Shown: piece by piece, positions 29,418 through 40,806 of the stretch
Position numbering within the stretch: the stretch's first letter is position 1
How the letters are laid out: each line of letters begins with the position of its first letter
NCBI RefSeq assembly: GCF_004565465.1
Contig: NZ_SRHY01000025.1
Span: 1 to 47,536, forward strand
Length of the DNA stretch: 47,536 bases
Direction of reading: 5' to 3'
From: Lentibacillus salicampi
Lineage (GTDB): Bacteria; Bacillota; Bacilli; Bacillales; Amphibacillaceae
Notes under the pieces: generated by a model
What the model saw: the letters and a program-made list of their open reading frames with translations, nothing else
The model's database searches: none
Told to the model about the DNA's origin: nothing
Translations under genes and position numbers: made by a program

Positions 29418-31910
29418 ATGGCGGATGAACAACGTCCAAGTGTTCAGGAAATTAATCTCAGTCAGGAAATGCGCACATCTTTTCTTGATTATGCGATGAG
29501 TGTTATCGTATCACGGGCACTGCCCGATGTACGTGATGGCATGAAACCTGTCCATCGCAGAATTTTGTATGCCATGAATGATCTTGGAATGCATGCAGAT
29601 AAGGCGTATAAAAAGTCTGCCCGTATTGTCGGTGAAGTTATTGGGAAGTATCACCCTCATGGGGATTCGGCTGTTTATGAGTCGATGGTCCGTATGGCGC
29701 AGGATTTCAGCTATCGCTACATGCTTGTCGACGGCCACGGCAATTTTGGTTCAGTTGACGGAGACTCAGCTGCGGCCATGCGTTACACGGAAGCACGCAT
29801 GTCCAAAATTTCCATGGAATTATTGCGTGACATTAATAAAGACACCGTTGATTATGATGATAACTATGACGGAACAGAACGTGAACCGGTTGTTTTCCCG
29901 GCCCGTTTTCCGAATCTGCTTGTCAATGGCGGTGCAGGAATTGCAGTCGGGATGGCAACCAACATCCCGCCCCATAATCTCGGTGAAACGATTGATGCCG
30001 TATTAGCTGTCAGTAAGGATCCTGAGATTACGATTCATGAATTAATGGAACAATATATTTACGGCCCTGATTTTCCGACAGCAGGTGAGATACTTGGCCG
30101 AAGCGGCATCCGCAAAGCATTTGAAACCGGGAAAGGATCCGTAACAATTCGGGCAAAGGTCCATATTGATGAACAGTCCAATGGCAAATCAACCATTGTC
30201 GCGACTGAACTGCCTTATCAGGTCAATAAAGCGAAGTTAATTGAAAAAATTGCTGAACTTGTGCGTGATAAACGGATTGATGGGATTACGGATCTGCGCG
30301 ATGAATCGGACCGCAATGGGATGCGTGTTGTCATTGAGCTCCGTCGTGATGCCAATGCGAACATTGTGTTAAATAACTTATACAAATACACGGCCTTACA
30401 GACAACATTCGGCATCAATATGCTGGCATTAGTTGATGGACGGCCAAAAGTGCTGACCATCAAGCAGTGTCTTGAGTATTATTTGGAACATCAGAAGGAA
30501 ATTATTAGACGCCGGACAGCCTTTGAATTGCGAAAGGCAGAAGCCCGAGCTCATATTTTGGAAGGTCTGCGTGTGGCACTGGATCACTTGGATGAAGTCA
30601 TTTCACTTATTCGCAACTCGAAAACGACCGACATTGCTCGTGACGGACTGATGGAAAACTATGATCTTAGTGAGAAGCAGGCACAGGCCATCCTGGATAT
30701 GCGCTTGCAGCGACTGACAGGACTGGAACGGGAAAAAATTGCCAATGAATATAATGAACTTCTTCAACTAATTGATGAATTGAAGGCCATTTTGGCAGAT
30801 GAAGAAAAAGTGCTGGAAATTATCCGGGAAGAACTGACGGCGATCAAAGAAAAATACAATGATTCGCGCCGAACCGAAATCGTTGCCGGCGGGGCAGACT
30901 TTATTGAGGACGAAGATTTAATTCCTGTCGAAAGTGTTGTCATTACGCTTACCCACCAGGGCTACGTGAAACGTCTTCCGGCTTCCACGTACCGAACACA
31001 AAAACGCGGCGGCCGTGGAATCCAGGGAATGGGGACAAATGATGATGACTTTGTTGAACATTTAGTCTCCACCTCAACCCACGACACGATTCTTTTCTTT
31101 ACGAATAAAGGGAAGGTATACCGTGCGAAAGGATATGAAGTTCCCGAATTCAATCGGACTGCAAAAGGAATACCGATTATTAATTTGCTGCAGATTGAAA
31201 AAGGCGAATGGATTAATGCAGTCATTTCAGTTTCTGAGTATAGTGAAGACTACTATCTGTTTTTCACAACAAGACATGGGCTATCCAAACGCACAAAGCT
31301 ATCGCAATTCGCCAATATACGTAAAGGCGGTTTGATTGCAGTTGGTCTGCGGGAAGAAGATGAGTTAATCTCGGTCAGGCTGACAGACGGTACGAAAGAT
31401 ATAATGATGGGCACACAAAACGGTTATCTGATTCGTTTTCCAGAAGATCAGGTTCGTTCGATGGGACGGAATGCAGCAGGCGTTCGCGGTATTTCACTGC
31501 GGCATGATGATGAAGTGGTTTCCATGGAGATTTTGGATGAAGGCTTACAAGTGCTGCATGTGACCAGTAAAGGGATTGGAAAACGTACACCGGAAGATCA
31601 ATATCGCGTGACAAACCGCGGCGGGAAAGGTATCTTCACCTGTAAACTGGCCAGTGACAATCATGTAGTAGCAGTAAAAGCTGTTACAGGAGAAGAAGAT
31701 ATCATGCTTATAACTGTTGCGGGTGTGCTAATTCGTATTCCGGTTGAAGGTATTTCCCAAACAGGCAGAAATGCCCAAGGTGTCAAACTCATCCGTCTGA
31801 ATGAAGATGAAGAAGTCGCAACGGTTGCAAAGGTGGAAAAAGACGAAGAAGCAGATCCTGAAGAAATGGATGAATCCGAAACAGATGCAGCAGAAGATCA
31901 GGAAACATAA
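29418..31910 (+). CDS. gyrA: DNA gyrase subunit A
   Basis: An 830-residue protein. The catalytic tyrosine is in [13 protein letters not shown]. The quinolone-determining stretch reads [20 protein letters not shown], with Ser and Glu at the two usual resistance positions, so it looks wild type. A coiled-coil region (about 370-500) and a C-terminal beta-pinwheel follow, with the GyrA box [10 protein letters not shown] that marks it as gyrase rather than topoisomerase IV. The C-terminal tail is highly acidic ([20 protein letters not shown]), a trait in keeping with halotolerance or tail-mediated control. The ribosome site is GTTGGAGG. Confidence 0.98.
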   Translation: MADEQRPSVQEINLSQEMRTSFLDYAMSVIVSRALPDVRDGMKPVHRRILYAMNDLGMHADKAYKKSARIVGEVIGKYHPHGDSAVYESMVRMAQDFSYRYMLVDGHGNFGSVDGDSAAAMRYTEARMSKISMELLRDINKDTVDYDDNYDGTEREPVVFPARFPNLLVNGGAGIAVGMATNIPPHNLGETIDAVLAVSKDPEITIHELMEQYIYGPDFPTAGEILGRSGIRKAFETGKGSVTIRAKVHIDEQSNGKSTIVATELPYQVNKAKLIEKIAELVRDKRIDGITDLRDESDRNGMRVVIELRRDANANIVLNNLYKYTALQTTFGINMLALVDGRPKVLTIKQCLEYYLEHQKEIIRRRTAFELRKAEARAHILEGLRVALDHLDEVISLIRNSKTTDIARDGLMENYDLSEKQAQAILDMRLQRLTGLEREKIANEYNELLQLIDELKAILADEEKVLEIIREELTAIKEKYNDSRRTEIVAGGADFIEDEDLIPVESVVITLTHQGYVKRLPASTYRTQKRGGRGIQGMGTNDDDFVEHLVSTSTHDTILFFTNKGKVYRAKGYEVPEFNRTAKGIPIINLLQIEKGEWINAVISVSEYSEDYYLFFTTRHGLSKRTKLSQFANIRKGGLIAVGLREEDELISVRLTDGTKDIMMGTQNGYLIRFPEDQVRSMGRNAAGVRGISLRHDDEVVSMEILDEGLQVLHVTSKGIGKRTPEDQYRVTNRGGKGIFTCKLASDNHVVAVKAVTGEEDIMLITVAGVLIRIPVEGISQTGRNAQGVKLIRLNEDEEVATVAKVEKDEEADPEEMDESETDAAEDQET

Positions 31911-32073
31911 AATGAAACTTCAATTATTGGGGATTTTGTATGCCCCAATGATTGTTAGTTGAACAGAATCGGGCACTTACGGGCAGTATGATCACTTATC
32001 CTCTTTGGTTTTACTACATAGTCTTAATGTGGGGTCTTACTGCCAGTTATATGCGGGATAAACAGCTGATATT

Positions 32074-32135
32074 AAAAAAGGGTGACCAGTACGGATTATA
32101 GTTGATTCGTTTTAATCTGCAGGTCACCTTTTTTT
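32074..32135 (+). terminator. Terminator downstream of gyrA
   Basis: The arm at 32074-32086 (AAAAAAGGGTGACC) pairs with GGTCACCTTTTTTT (32122-32135). A weaker GGGG/CCCC hairpin without a T-run lies just after gyrA at 31926-31950. Confidence 0.75.
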
Positions 32136-32136
32136 A

Positions 32137-32317
32137 AAAGATAAGAACCTATAAAATTTTTGGCTATATGAAGCTCTTTCTCAGCAATAGCCATGTCCAG
32201 GTCCAGCGCCTACCACCTTGAGGTCTTAAGAAGTCATTTTACGTGGCGACACACGCCACTACAAATGCTTGCTTAAGCTTTTAAGGGGTGAACACGTTGC
32301 CCTGCGCTTTTCTGATT
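32137..32317. repeat. Nested-hairpin intergenic repeat, copy 2
   Basis: Same block order as 25171-25353: AAAGATAAGA, CTATATGAAGCTCTTT, GGTCCAGCGCCTACC, CTTAAGAAG, GTGGC/GCCAC, TTGCTTAAGC, GGGGTGAACA and CCCTGCGCTTTTCTGATT. Both copies start directly behind a terminator (dnaN, gyrA) and have the same orientation. Confidence 0.8.
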
Positions 32318-32348
32318 GAAGGGTTTGATTTAAAGGGGGAAAGGTTTC

Positions 32349-33416
32349 ATGCGGGTAGAGTCATCTCAGCTTATTCCCGGATGTGTGCTGCTAAAGGATG
32401 TGATTGGAAAGACGAATAATCCAATCGTTCCGGAACAAACCGTACTAACAGATGAACACATCACCATATTGCATAAATTTTTAGTGGAAATGGTTGATGT
32501 CTCACCGAAACTTGCCGGTGGTGAGCCATTTCGGCCTGAATTAACCGACCGCAAACAGGACGTACCTGGACAAACTTCAGGGGGGACGTTTGCAGCTCAC
32601 TATCAAAATACGGTGGCGGACTACAAACAGCTGTTTGAGAAGTGGCAGAACGGCGCAGTGATTGATATACCTGAAGTCAGGCAGATCCTGATTCCTTTTT
32701 TTGAAAACGTGGAAACTGTCGGGTTACCTGTTTATACCTTGAACCAATATGCTGCTGAAAAGAATACGTGTGATCGCAGTGTGTCTGTTGGGGCCTTGGC
32801 AGCATTCCTGGCTCAAAGACTAGGCTATGAAAAAGGTGAATGGCTGCAAATCGGGCTGGCCGGCTCCTTGAGTGATTGCAGCATGGCAAAATGGGATGAC
32901 ACGTTGGTTACGAAAAACGGCTCTTTAAGCTTTTTACAATGGGAAATGATAAAAAAACATCCTATCCGTTCCTACAGGATGATTGAAAAAGCGCCTGCCA
33001 TCAGCCAAGCGGCGAAACTAGCAGTTCTTCAGCATCACGAACGGCTGGATGGGTCTGGTTATCCGTTTGGACTGACGAGCGAAAAAATTCATACGTATTC
33101 CCGGATTATTGCCGTTTGCGATATGTATTACAGTCTGATGTTTGAGCGAAAACAGTCAGCTTTCGATGTGATCGGAAAGCTGAAAGATGAGCAGTTTACC
33201 ACGTTCGATCAACATGTCTTAAAAGCATTCATAACAAGTTTTGCAATTGTTTCAGTGAATACTAAAGTACGGCTTTCAATAAACCGGACCGGTGAAATTG
33301 TATTTATGGACGAGCAGCACCCCGCCCATCCGATCGTAAAACTTGATGATTCACATGATATCCTGCCGCTTAGGAACCACCGTGATGTTCACATTGAAGC
33401 CATTTTGCATCATTGA
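32349..33416 (+). CDS. HD-GYP-type protein with degenerate catalytic residues
   Basis: A 355-residue protein. After an N-terminal region of about 130 residues, the second half follows the HD-GYP plan: VGALAAFLAQRLGYEKGEW, MIKKHPIRSYRMI, LQHHERLDGSGYPFGL and IIAVCDMYYSLM. The GYP loop, its HHE and the later Asp are kept. The HDxGK position reads LSDCSMAK, with Ser in place of the metal-binding His, and the helix that normally starts with His reads CDRSVSVG. Loss of these ligands argues against cyclic-di-GMP hydrolysis; binding or a protein-contact role is more likely. It starts at ATG 32349 behind AAGGGGGAAAGG, downstream of gyrA and a repeat. Confidence 0.82.
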   Translation: MRVESSQLIPGCVLLKDVIGKTNNPIVPEQTVLTDEHITILHKFLVEMVDVSPKLAGGEPFRPELTDRKQDVPGQTSGGTFAAHYQNTVADYKQLFEKWQNGAVIDIPEVRQILIPFFENVETVGLPVYTLNQYAAEKNTCDRSVSVGALAAFLAQRLGYEKGEWLQIGLAGSLSDCSMAKWDDTLVTKNGSLSFLQWEMIKKHPIRSYRMIEKAPAISQAAKLAVLQHHERLDGSGYPFGLTSEKIHTYSRIIAVCDMYYSLMFERKQSAFDVIGKLKDEQFTTFDQHVLKAFITSFAIVSVNTKVRLSINRTGEIVFMDEQHPAHPIVKLDDSHDILPLRNHRDVHIEAILHH

Positions 33417-33440
33417 AAAAAACTTTATCACAGCTTTATT

Positions 33441-34397
33441 TCACTCGTTCATTTCGAACAGGAACTTTCCAATTGCCCGGGGAACTTTTTCGGCAGTTAT
33501 TGTCAGGAAATGTTTAATAAACGGGTAATCTTTATCAGGTTTGACAGCCAGCAGATCTCCCCACCATTCGGATTCGTAGCGACACAGCATGCTCAAATTA
33601 TAAAGCAGTAAATAGTGGACCATGATTTCGGAAATTGGTAAAAAGTTTTCCCGTTGCACTGGAAAGTAATTTGCCCTGTTCTCTGTATCAGTGAAAAAAG
33701 GACTGTCATTTGCCGGCTCGAAAGGCGCTGTTAAATCAATTATCATAAAGCCGGCTTTGGTTTCTGTACGGCTGATTGATGGCAAATAGGGCTTAATACG
33801 CTTAATAAACGCGTTGGCTGTTAAGTGAAAGTTATCCAGTAACAAGACTGGGAATTGCAAGCGCATCGCCCCCATTTCCGCTATCTTAACCATGTTTTCC
33901 ATATGATGAAAATGAAGCATCGGTGCCATTTCAGGAATGAGCGGAAGCAGCTGTGACATCTTTATTTTTTCAAATGGTGGCTTGTGGATCGAAAATAAGT
34001 GTTCAGAGAAATAAGGAAACAGCCCATTATGCTGGATTTTCACTTCATCATCCCAAAACGTATATCCCTTTTTCTTACGCTTTCGACTCGAGACGCCATG
34101 TGCCAATATCGCCGTTGACTCCGGATAGTCCGGTCTTACCGTCAGAAGTGCTGCCTTTAGTAAATGGACCATCCCGTAGAAAAAAATAAGCGGCTGCATG
34201 AGTATTTCCATTTGTTTCCCATTCTCATAAAAACGGATTCCATGGTCGAGATAGTAAATTAACTTATTGCAGTTTTCGAAGCTTTTGATTTGAGCGTCAA
34301 CCCCTTCCAATGACCGGTAACACTCGTATAAATAATCGCGTGCTGTTTGCTGCGACTGGAGATATGTATAAAAATTGGTTAAATCATGATTCACCAT
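33441..34397 (-). CDS. yaaC: YaaC family protein
   Basis: A 318-residue protein matching the YaaC-like family that sits between gyrA and guaB in Bacillaceae (B. subtilis YaaC, 315 residues). Visible blocks are ARDYLYECYRSLEGVDAQI, FFYGMVHLLKAALLTVRPDY, HGVSSRKRKKKGYTFWDDEV and MVHYLLLYNLSMLCRYE. No catalytic motif or membrane anchor is evident. ATG 34397 (MVNHDLTNFY) matches the family start. It runs opposite to the neighbouring genes, and its start lies about 70 bases from the guaB promoter. The function is unknown. Confidence 0.88.
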   Translation of the reverse strand: MVNHDLTNFYTYLQSQQTARDYLYECYRSLEGVDAQIKSFENCNKLIYYLDHGIRFYENGKQMEILMQPLIFFYGMVHLLKAALLTVRPDYPESTAILAHGVSSRKRKKKGYTFWDDEVKIQHNGLFPYFSEHLFSIHKPPFEKIKMSQLLPLIPEMAPMLHFHHMENMVKIAEMGAMRLQFPVLLLDNFHLTANAFIKRIKPYLPSISRTETKAGFMIIDLTAPFEPANDSPFFTDTENRANYFPVQRENFLPISEIMVHYLLLYNLSMLCRYESEWWGDLLAVKPDKDYPFIKHFLTITAEKVPRAIGKFLFEMNE

Positions 34398-34468
34398 GAA
34401 GCCTTGCCCCCTTCTAACTATAACAATTTTCCGAATCAAACTTCTTTTATTACATATCGCTAATGGTA

Positions 34469-36059
<1,591 letters not shown>

Positions 36060-36114
36060 ATGAAATCTGTCTGCCGGTCAGTCTCCGATAGTAAATATGA
36101 CCTATTTAATAATT

Positions 36115-36146
36115 AATAGATAGGGCTTTCCCCTGTCTATTTTTTC
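36115..36146 (+). terminator. Terminator of guaB
   Basis: AATAGATAGGG (36115-36125) pairs with CCCTGTCTATT (36131-36141), followed by TTTTTC. Confidence 0.8.
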
Positions 36147-36230
36147 TCTATTTTTTATGGTAAAATATTTAAGACACAAAACAAAAATTACATGAATGTA
36201 TCATTTCATATAATGGTGGAGGTAGAGAAA

Positions 36231-37568
36231 GTGAAACCCAACATGAAGAAGCGTTTGTCAATATTGCTTGCCGCCCTGGTACTGCTAACAACAATGACTA
36301 TACATCCGTTTAAAGTAAAGGCAGCAGACTCAATAGATATTGAAGCAGAATCAGCCATATTGGTTGATGCTGAGACAGGGAAAATTATTTATGCCAACAA
36401 TCCTGATATGGAACTACCTCCAGCCAGTATGACCAAGATGATGACTGAATATCTTGTTCAGGAAGCAATCAAGGAAGGCCAAATCAGCTGGGACACGACA
36501 ACACATATTAGTGACTACGCCTACAGCATATCGGCAAACTCGACATTCTCAGGTATCGGTTTGACTCAGGATAAGGAATATACGGTAGAGGAATTATATA
36601 ATGCAATGGCTGTTTTTTCTGACAACGGTACGACCATTGCACTTGCAGAACTTGTAGCAGGTTCTGAAGGTGAGTTTGTCAAAATGATGAATGCGAAGGC
36701 AGAGAAAATGGGGCTGTCTGATTCTAAATTTGTTAATTCAACAGGTTTGGCTAATGCCTCACTTGGTGAAAATGCGCCTGAAGGTACTGATCCGAATGGC
36801 AATAACCTATTATCAGCAAAGTCAGCAGCACTGCTTGCCTATCATCTGGTTAATGATTTCCCTCAAGCATTGGAAATTTCCAGCCAAACAACAACTGAAT
36901 TTGAGGGGTATACGATAGAGAACTTGAACTGGATGCTACCGCACGACTCTGTCAATTTCGAACAATTTTATTATGAAGGGGTCGACGGTCTGAAAACAGG
37001 TTTCACCGATTCGGCGGGGTACTGCTTTACAGGAACTGCGGAACAAAATGGCAAACGTTATATATCTGTTGTCATGAAAACAGACAGCGATGCCGCGCGT
37101 TTTGAGGAAACAGCCAAACTGTTGGATTACGGGTATGAACAGTTTGAAACGCAGGAAATCTTTCCGGCAGGCTATCAGCTTGAAGGGGAATCAACGCTCC
37201 CCGTTTCAAAAGGAAAAGAGGATAATGTCAAGGTTGCCACTAAAGAAGGACTCAGTATACCGGTTAAAGGTGAGCAGGCTAAAAATTACAGCCTCGAATA
37301 TCAATTGGATGAAGACAAACTGAATGAAGATGGAGAATTAGCCGCACCAATTGAGGAAGGCGAGAAAATTGGTATAGCTAAAGTTGTTTTTAACGGTGAA
37401 AATGACTACGGCTATATTTTCCCGACGAGTGGCAAACAGACAATCGATCTAGTTGCCCAGAGTGGTGTTGAAAAAGACAATTGGTTTATGCTGACTCTTG
37501 GAGCCATTGGCAGTTTCTTTGGAAATATCTTTAGCACCGTTGCTGATACGGTGAAAGGCTGGTTTTAA
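36231..37568 (+). CDS. dacA: D-alanyl-D-alanine carboxypeptidase DacA (PBP5)
   Basis: A 445-residue penicillin-binding protein. The signal peptide is cleaved after FKVKA (about residue 31). The active-site motifs are SMTK (66-69), an SxN motif written FSDNGTT, and KTG in DGLKTGFTDSAGY. A beta-rich C-terminal domain and an amphipathic end (GNIFSTVADTVKGWF) that peripherally anchors the protein on the membrane follow. It trims the terminal D-Ala from peptidoglycan pentapeptides. GTG 36231 is eight bases behind GGAGG; ATG starts upstream overlap or precede that site. pdxS follows after 30 bases. Confidence 0.96.
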   Translation: MKPNMKKRLSILLAALVLLTTMTIHPFKVKAADSIDIEAESAILVDAETGKIIYANNPDMELPPASMTKMMTEYLVQEAIKEGQISWDTTTHISDYAYSISANSTFSGIGLTQDKEYTVEELYNAMAVFSDNGTTIALAELVAGSEGEFVKMMNAKAEKMGLSDSKFVNSTGLANASLGENAPEGTDPNGNNLLSAKSAALLAYHLVNDFPQALEISSQTTTEFEGYTIENLNWMLPHDSVNFEQFYYEGVDGLKTGFTDSAGYCFTGTAEQNGKRYISVVMKTDSDAARFEETAKLLDYGYEQFETQEIFPAGYQLEGESTLPVSKGKEDNVKVATKEGLSIPVKGEQAKNYSLEYQLDEDKLNEDGELAAPIEEGEKIGIAKVVFNGENDYGYIFPTSGKQTIDLVAQSGVEKDNWFMLTLGAIGSFFGNIFSTVADTVKGWF

Positions 37569-37598
37569 ATAAGAAACATTCTTATGGGAGGGAACAAC

Positions 37599-38483
37599 AT
37601 GGCAAATACAGGAACAGAGCGTGTGAAACGTGGTATGGCAGAAATGCAAAAAGGCGGCGTCATCATGGATGTTGTCAATGCTGAACAGGCAAAAATAGCA
37701 GAGCAGGCAGGTGCCGTAGCCGTCATGGCATTGGAGCGTGTGCCATCTGATATCCGTGCGGCCGGTGGTGTAGCCCGGATGGCAAGTCCGGAAATAACTG
37801 AAGAAGTTATGAACGCTGTATCCATTCCGGTCATGGCCAAAGGGCGTATTGGACACATTGTAGAGGCTCGTGTGCTGGAAGCAATGGGTGTTGACTATAT
37901 TGATGAAAGTGAAGTGCTGACGCCGGCTGACGAAGAATTCCATTTGAAAAAGTCAGATTATACCGTGCCATTTGTATGCGGCTGCCGTAACCTTGGTGAA
38001 GCAGCACGCCGAATTGGCGAAGGGGCATCCATGCTACGGACAAAAGGCGAGCCAGGTACAGGCAATATTGTAGAGGCAGTCCGGCACATGCGCCAGGTTC
38101 AATCGGAAATCAGAAAGTTGACTTCTATGTCGACAGATGAAGTGATGACCTATGCCAAAGAGATTGGTGCACCATATGAATTGTTGCTGGAAGTTAAAGA
38201 AGAAGGACGTTTGCCGGTTGTCAATTTTGCAGCAGGTGGTGTGGCGACACCAGCAGATGCAGCATTGATGATGCAGCTTGGAGCGGATGGTGTATTTGTT
38301 GGATCCGGTATTTTTAAATCAAACTATCCGGAAAAGTTTGCAAAGGCAATTGTTGAAGCAACCACACATTATACCGATTACAAATTAATTGGCGAATTGT
38401 CCAAAGATCTTGGAACTGCCATGAAAGGCATTGAAATGGGAACATTGGATGCCTCAGACCGTATGCAGGACCGCAGCGAGTAG
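37599..38483 (+). CDS. pdxS: Pyridoxal 5'-phosphate synthase subunit PdxS
   Basis: A 294-residue barrel enzyme that makes PLP from ribose 5-phosphate, glyceraldehyde 3-phosphate and ammonia. Signature stretches are [38 protein letters not shown] (imine lysine in VMAKGRIGH), [18 protein letters not shown] and [22 protein letters not shown] 37599 is six bases behind GGGAGGG, and the length matches B. subtilis exactly. It forms a dodecamer decorated by PdxT, encoded 15 bases downstream. Confidence 0.98.
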   Translation: MANTGTERVKRGMAEMQKGGVIMDVVNAEQAKIAEQAGAVAVMALERVPSDIRAAGGVARMASPEITEEVMNAVSIPVMAKGRIGHIVEARVLEAMGVDYIDESEVLTPADEEFHLKKSDYTVPFVCGCRNLGEAARRIGEGASMLRTKGEPGTGNIVEAVRHMRQVQSEIRKLTSMSTDEVMTYAKEIGAPYELLLEVKEEGRLPVVNFAAGGVATPADAALMMQLGADGVFVGSGIFKSNYPEKFAKAIVEATTHYTDYKLIGELSKDLGTAMKGIEMGTLDASDRMQDRSE

Positions 38484-38498
38484 AAAGAAGGAATCTTG

Positions 38499-39092
38499 AT
38501 GAATACGATTGGTGTCCTGGCATTGCAGGGGGCTGTGCGTGAACATATCCGCTCAATCGAGGAGACGGGCGCTACAGCCATTGAAATAAAACGAAAAGAA
38601 CAGCTCGCGGAAATCGATGGACTGATTCTGCCCGGCGGCGAAAGTACAACGATGCGGCGATTAATTGACAGCTATGATTTTTTTGAGGCGATTAAGGCGT
38701 TTGGCGAACAAGGCAAGCCGGTCTTCGGTACGTGTGCCGGCATGATTTTATTGGCGAATGCTATTGAAGGTCAGGCGCAGGCACATTTAGGATTAATGGA
38801 TATGAAGGTGGCACGGAATGCATTTGGCCGGCAAATTGCCAGTTTTGAAACGGAATTGGATGTATCTTATGTTGGTGATGCATTTAATGCTGTGTTTATC
38901 CGGGCACCTTATATACTGGAACCAGGATCAGATGTGGAAGTATTGACAACCTATCAAGATAGGGCAGTTGCGGCCAAACAAGGGCATTACTTGTGCGCAG
39001 CTTTTCATCCTGAACTGACAGATGACAACCGCTTTATTGAATATTTTGTGCAAATGGTGGAACAATCAAAACAGATACTTGCATCTTTTTGA
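38499..39092 (+). CDS. pdxT: Pyridoxal 5'-phosphate synthase glutaminase subunit PdxT
   Basis: A 197-residue class I glutaminase that feeds ammonia to PdxS. The oxyanion region is [18 protein letters not shown], the catalytic cysteine is in [11 protein letters not shown], and the His-Glu pair is in [13 protein letters not shown] 38499 follows AAGGA by six bases; a TTG one codon upstream is less likely. The stop codon overlaps the -35 of the serS promoter. Confidence 0.97.
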   Translation: MNTIGVLALQGAVREHIRSIEETGATAIEIKRKEQLAEIDGLILPGGESTTMRRLIDSYDFFEAIKAFGEQGKPVFGTCAGMILLANAIEGQAQAHLGLMDMKVARNAFGRQIASFETELDVSYVGDAFNAVFIRAPYILEPGSDVEVLTTYQDRAVAAKQGHYLCAAFHPELTDDNRFIEYFVQMVEQSKQILASF

Positions 39093-39117
39093 AAGGTCCG
39101 ATATGATATAGCATAAT
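39089..39117 (+). promoter_or_regulatory. SigA promoter of the serS T-box leader
   Basis: TTGAAA (39089-39094, overlapping the pdxT stop), a 17-base spacer and CATAAT (39112-39117). Confidence 0.7.
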
Positions 39118-39123
39118 ACGTAA

Positions 39124-39365
39124 CAGTGGTGAAAGGAAATAGTAGCATGTAAGTTTTCTACAGAGAGTCGGTGGCAGGTGGAAACCGATGAAAACAGCTT
39201 GCGAATCCATCCTTGAACTGGTTTGCTGAACGGACAGTAGGCAGACCCGGCTAAACGTCGTTATTTTATTTGAGCCGGAAGCGGTAAATGCTTCAATGAG
39301 GGTGGCAACGCGGGTAAAACACTCCCGTCCCTGTTTTTTTGCAGGGGCGGGAGTGTTTTATGTAA
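39124..39365 (+). ncRNA. T-box leader of serS
   Basis: The T-box core AATGAGGGTGGCAACGCGGG (39295-39314) pairs with uncharged tRNA. The terminator follows: the arm at 39316-39333 pairs with 39342-39360, with seven T in its loop, and TTTTATG after it. The stem I region has GGTGGAAACCGATGAAAAC, and the triplet after GCGAA is TCC (39206-39208), a serine codon in the specifier position. Uncharged tRNA-Ser should allow read-through into serS. Confidence 0.95.
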
Positions 39366-39389
39366 TTTTAAAAAAGGAGATATTTAACT

Positions 39390-40670
39390 ATGCTTGATAT
39401 GAAGTTTTTACGGAACAATTATGATGATGTCAAGGAAAAGCTGGCACATCGTGGTGAGGATTTGTCAGAGCTGGAGCGGTTCGGGGAACTGGATGAACGG
39501 CGCAGAGTACTTATCTCGGAAACAGAAACATTGAAAGCCAGGCGCAATGAGGCATCAAAACAAATTTCCGCCCTGAAAAAGGAGAAAAAAGATGCAGAGC
39601 CTGCCATTAAAGAAATGCAGGAAGTCGGGGGAGAGATAAAAGCACTTGATTCGGAACTGAAAGATATTGAAAAAAAGCTGGAAATGATCATGCTGTCAAT
39701 TCCAAACATCCCCCATGAAAGTGTCCCACTTGGGGATGATGAGGATGATAATGTACTGGCACGCAAATGGGGAGATTTGCCAGTCTTTGATTTTGAACAG
39801 AAACCGCACTGGGAGCTTGCAACAGATCTGGGTATCCTTGACTTTGAAAGAGCGGCAAAAGTGACCGGAAGCCGATTTGTATTTTACAAAGGCCTTGGCA
39901 CGCGGCTGGAACGGGCACTGATTAATTTCATGATGGACTTGCATGCGGATGAACATGGGTATACTGAGATGATGCCGCCGCAGATTGTTAACCGCGGGAG
40001 TCTGACGGGAACAGGTCAGCTGCCCAAATTTGCAGAAGATGTATTTAAACTGGAGGAATGGGACTATTTCCTGATCCCGACTGCTGAAGTACCGGTCACA
40101 AATTTCCATCGGGATGAAATTCTGGCAAATGCTGACCTGCCGAAAAAATATGCCGCCTACAGTGCCAATTTCCGGTCTGAGGCGGGATCTGCCGGCCGTG
40201 ATACCCGCGGGCTCATCCGACAGCATCAATTTAATAAGGTTGAACTTGTTCATTTTGCCAAACCGGAAGATTCGTATGACACACTGGAAACATTGACAGG
40301 CCATGCCGAAAAAGTACTGCAGCTGCTTAACCTGCCGTATCGCGTCATGAGTATGTGTACGGGTGATCTTGGATTTACGGCGGCGAAAAAGTATGACATT
40401 GAAGTGTGGATTCCGAGTCAGGAAACGTACCGCGAAATTTCGTCGTGCTCCAACTTTGAAGATTTTCAGGCAAGGCGGGCAGGCATCCGTTTCCGCAGAG
40501 AAGCAAACGGCAAGCCGGAATTCGTTCATACGTTAAATGGATCGGGCCTTGCTGTAGGGCGTACTGTGGCTGCTATTCTGGAAAATTACCAGCAGGAGGA
40601 TGGCACGGTCGTCATTCCGGAAATACTACGGCCGTATATGGGCGGAAAGGAAGTCTTAGCGGTGCAGTGA
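39390..40670 (+). CDS. serS: Seryl-tRNA synthetase
   Basis: A 426-residue class II synthetase. The N-terminal antiparallel coiled coil (about residues 30-100) binds the long variable arm of tRNA-Ser. The catalytic domain has motif 2 [20 protein letters not shown] followed by [11 protein letters not shown], and motif 3 [20 protein letters not shown]. It starts at ATG 39390 behind AAAAAGGAG, just downstream of its T-box. Confidence 0.98.
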   Translation: MLDMKFLRNNYDDVKEKLAHRGEDLSELERFGELDERRRVLISETETLKARRNEASKQISALKKEKKDAEPAIKEMQEVGGEIKALDSELKDIEKKLEMIMLSIPNIPHESVPLGDDEDDNVLARKWGDLPVFDFEQKPHWELATDLGILDFERAAKVTGSRFVFYKGLGTRLERALINFMMDLHADEHGYTEMMPPQIVNRGSLTGTGQLPKFAEDVFKLEEWDYFLIPTAEVPVTNFHRDEILANADLPKKYAAYSANFRSEAGSAGRDTRGLIRQHQFNKVELVHFAKPEDSYDTLETLTGHAEKVLQLLNLPYRVMSMCTGDLGFTAAKKYDIEVWIPSQETYREISSCSNFEDFQARRAGIRFRREANGKPEFVHTLNGSGLAVGRTVAAILENYQQEDGTVVIPEILRPYMGGKEVLAVQ

Positions 40671-40679
40671 CACGGCTAA

Positions 40680-40705
40680 GAGAGAATGAGCTTCTCTCTC
40701 CTTTA
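40680..40705 (+). terminator. Terminator of serS
   Basis: GAGAGAA (40680-40686) pairs with TTCTCTC (40692-40698), followed by TCCTTTATCC. It is modest in strength. Confidence 0.55.
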
Positions 40706-40719
40706 TCCTGTATAATAAT

Positions 40720-40806
40720 GGACAGTTCCCGATTGGCTGTCCGTAAATGTTCTGTTTTCATTATCATTCAGCGGGGAGAACGCCCGCTGAATGAGTTTTA
40801 TTTTAG
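40720..40806. repeat. Dispersed two-hairpin repeat, copy B
   Basis: Hairpin 1 is GGACAG (40720-40725) / CTGTCC (40737-40742). CGTAAATGTTC and hairpin 2, TCATTCAGCGGG (40764-40775) / CCCGCTGAATGA (40783-40794), follow. It ends at the stop codon of the Rpn gene. Confidence 0.75.
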
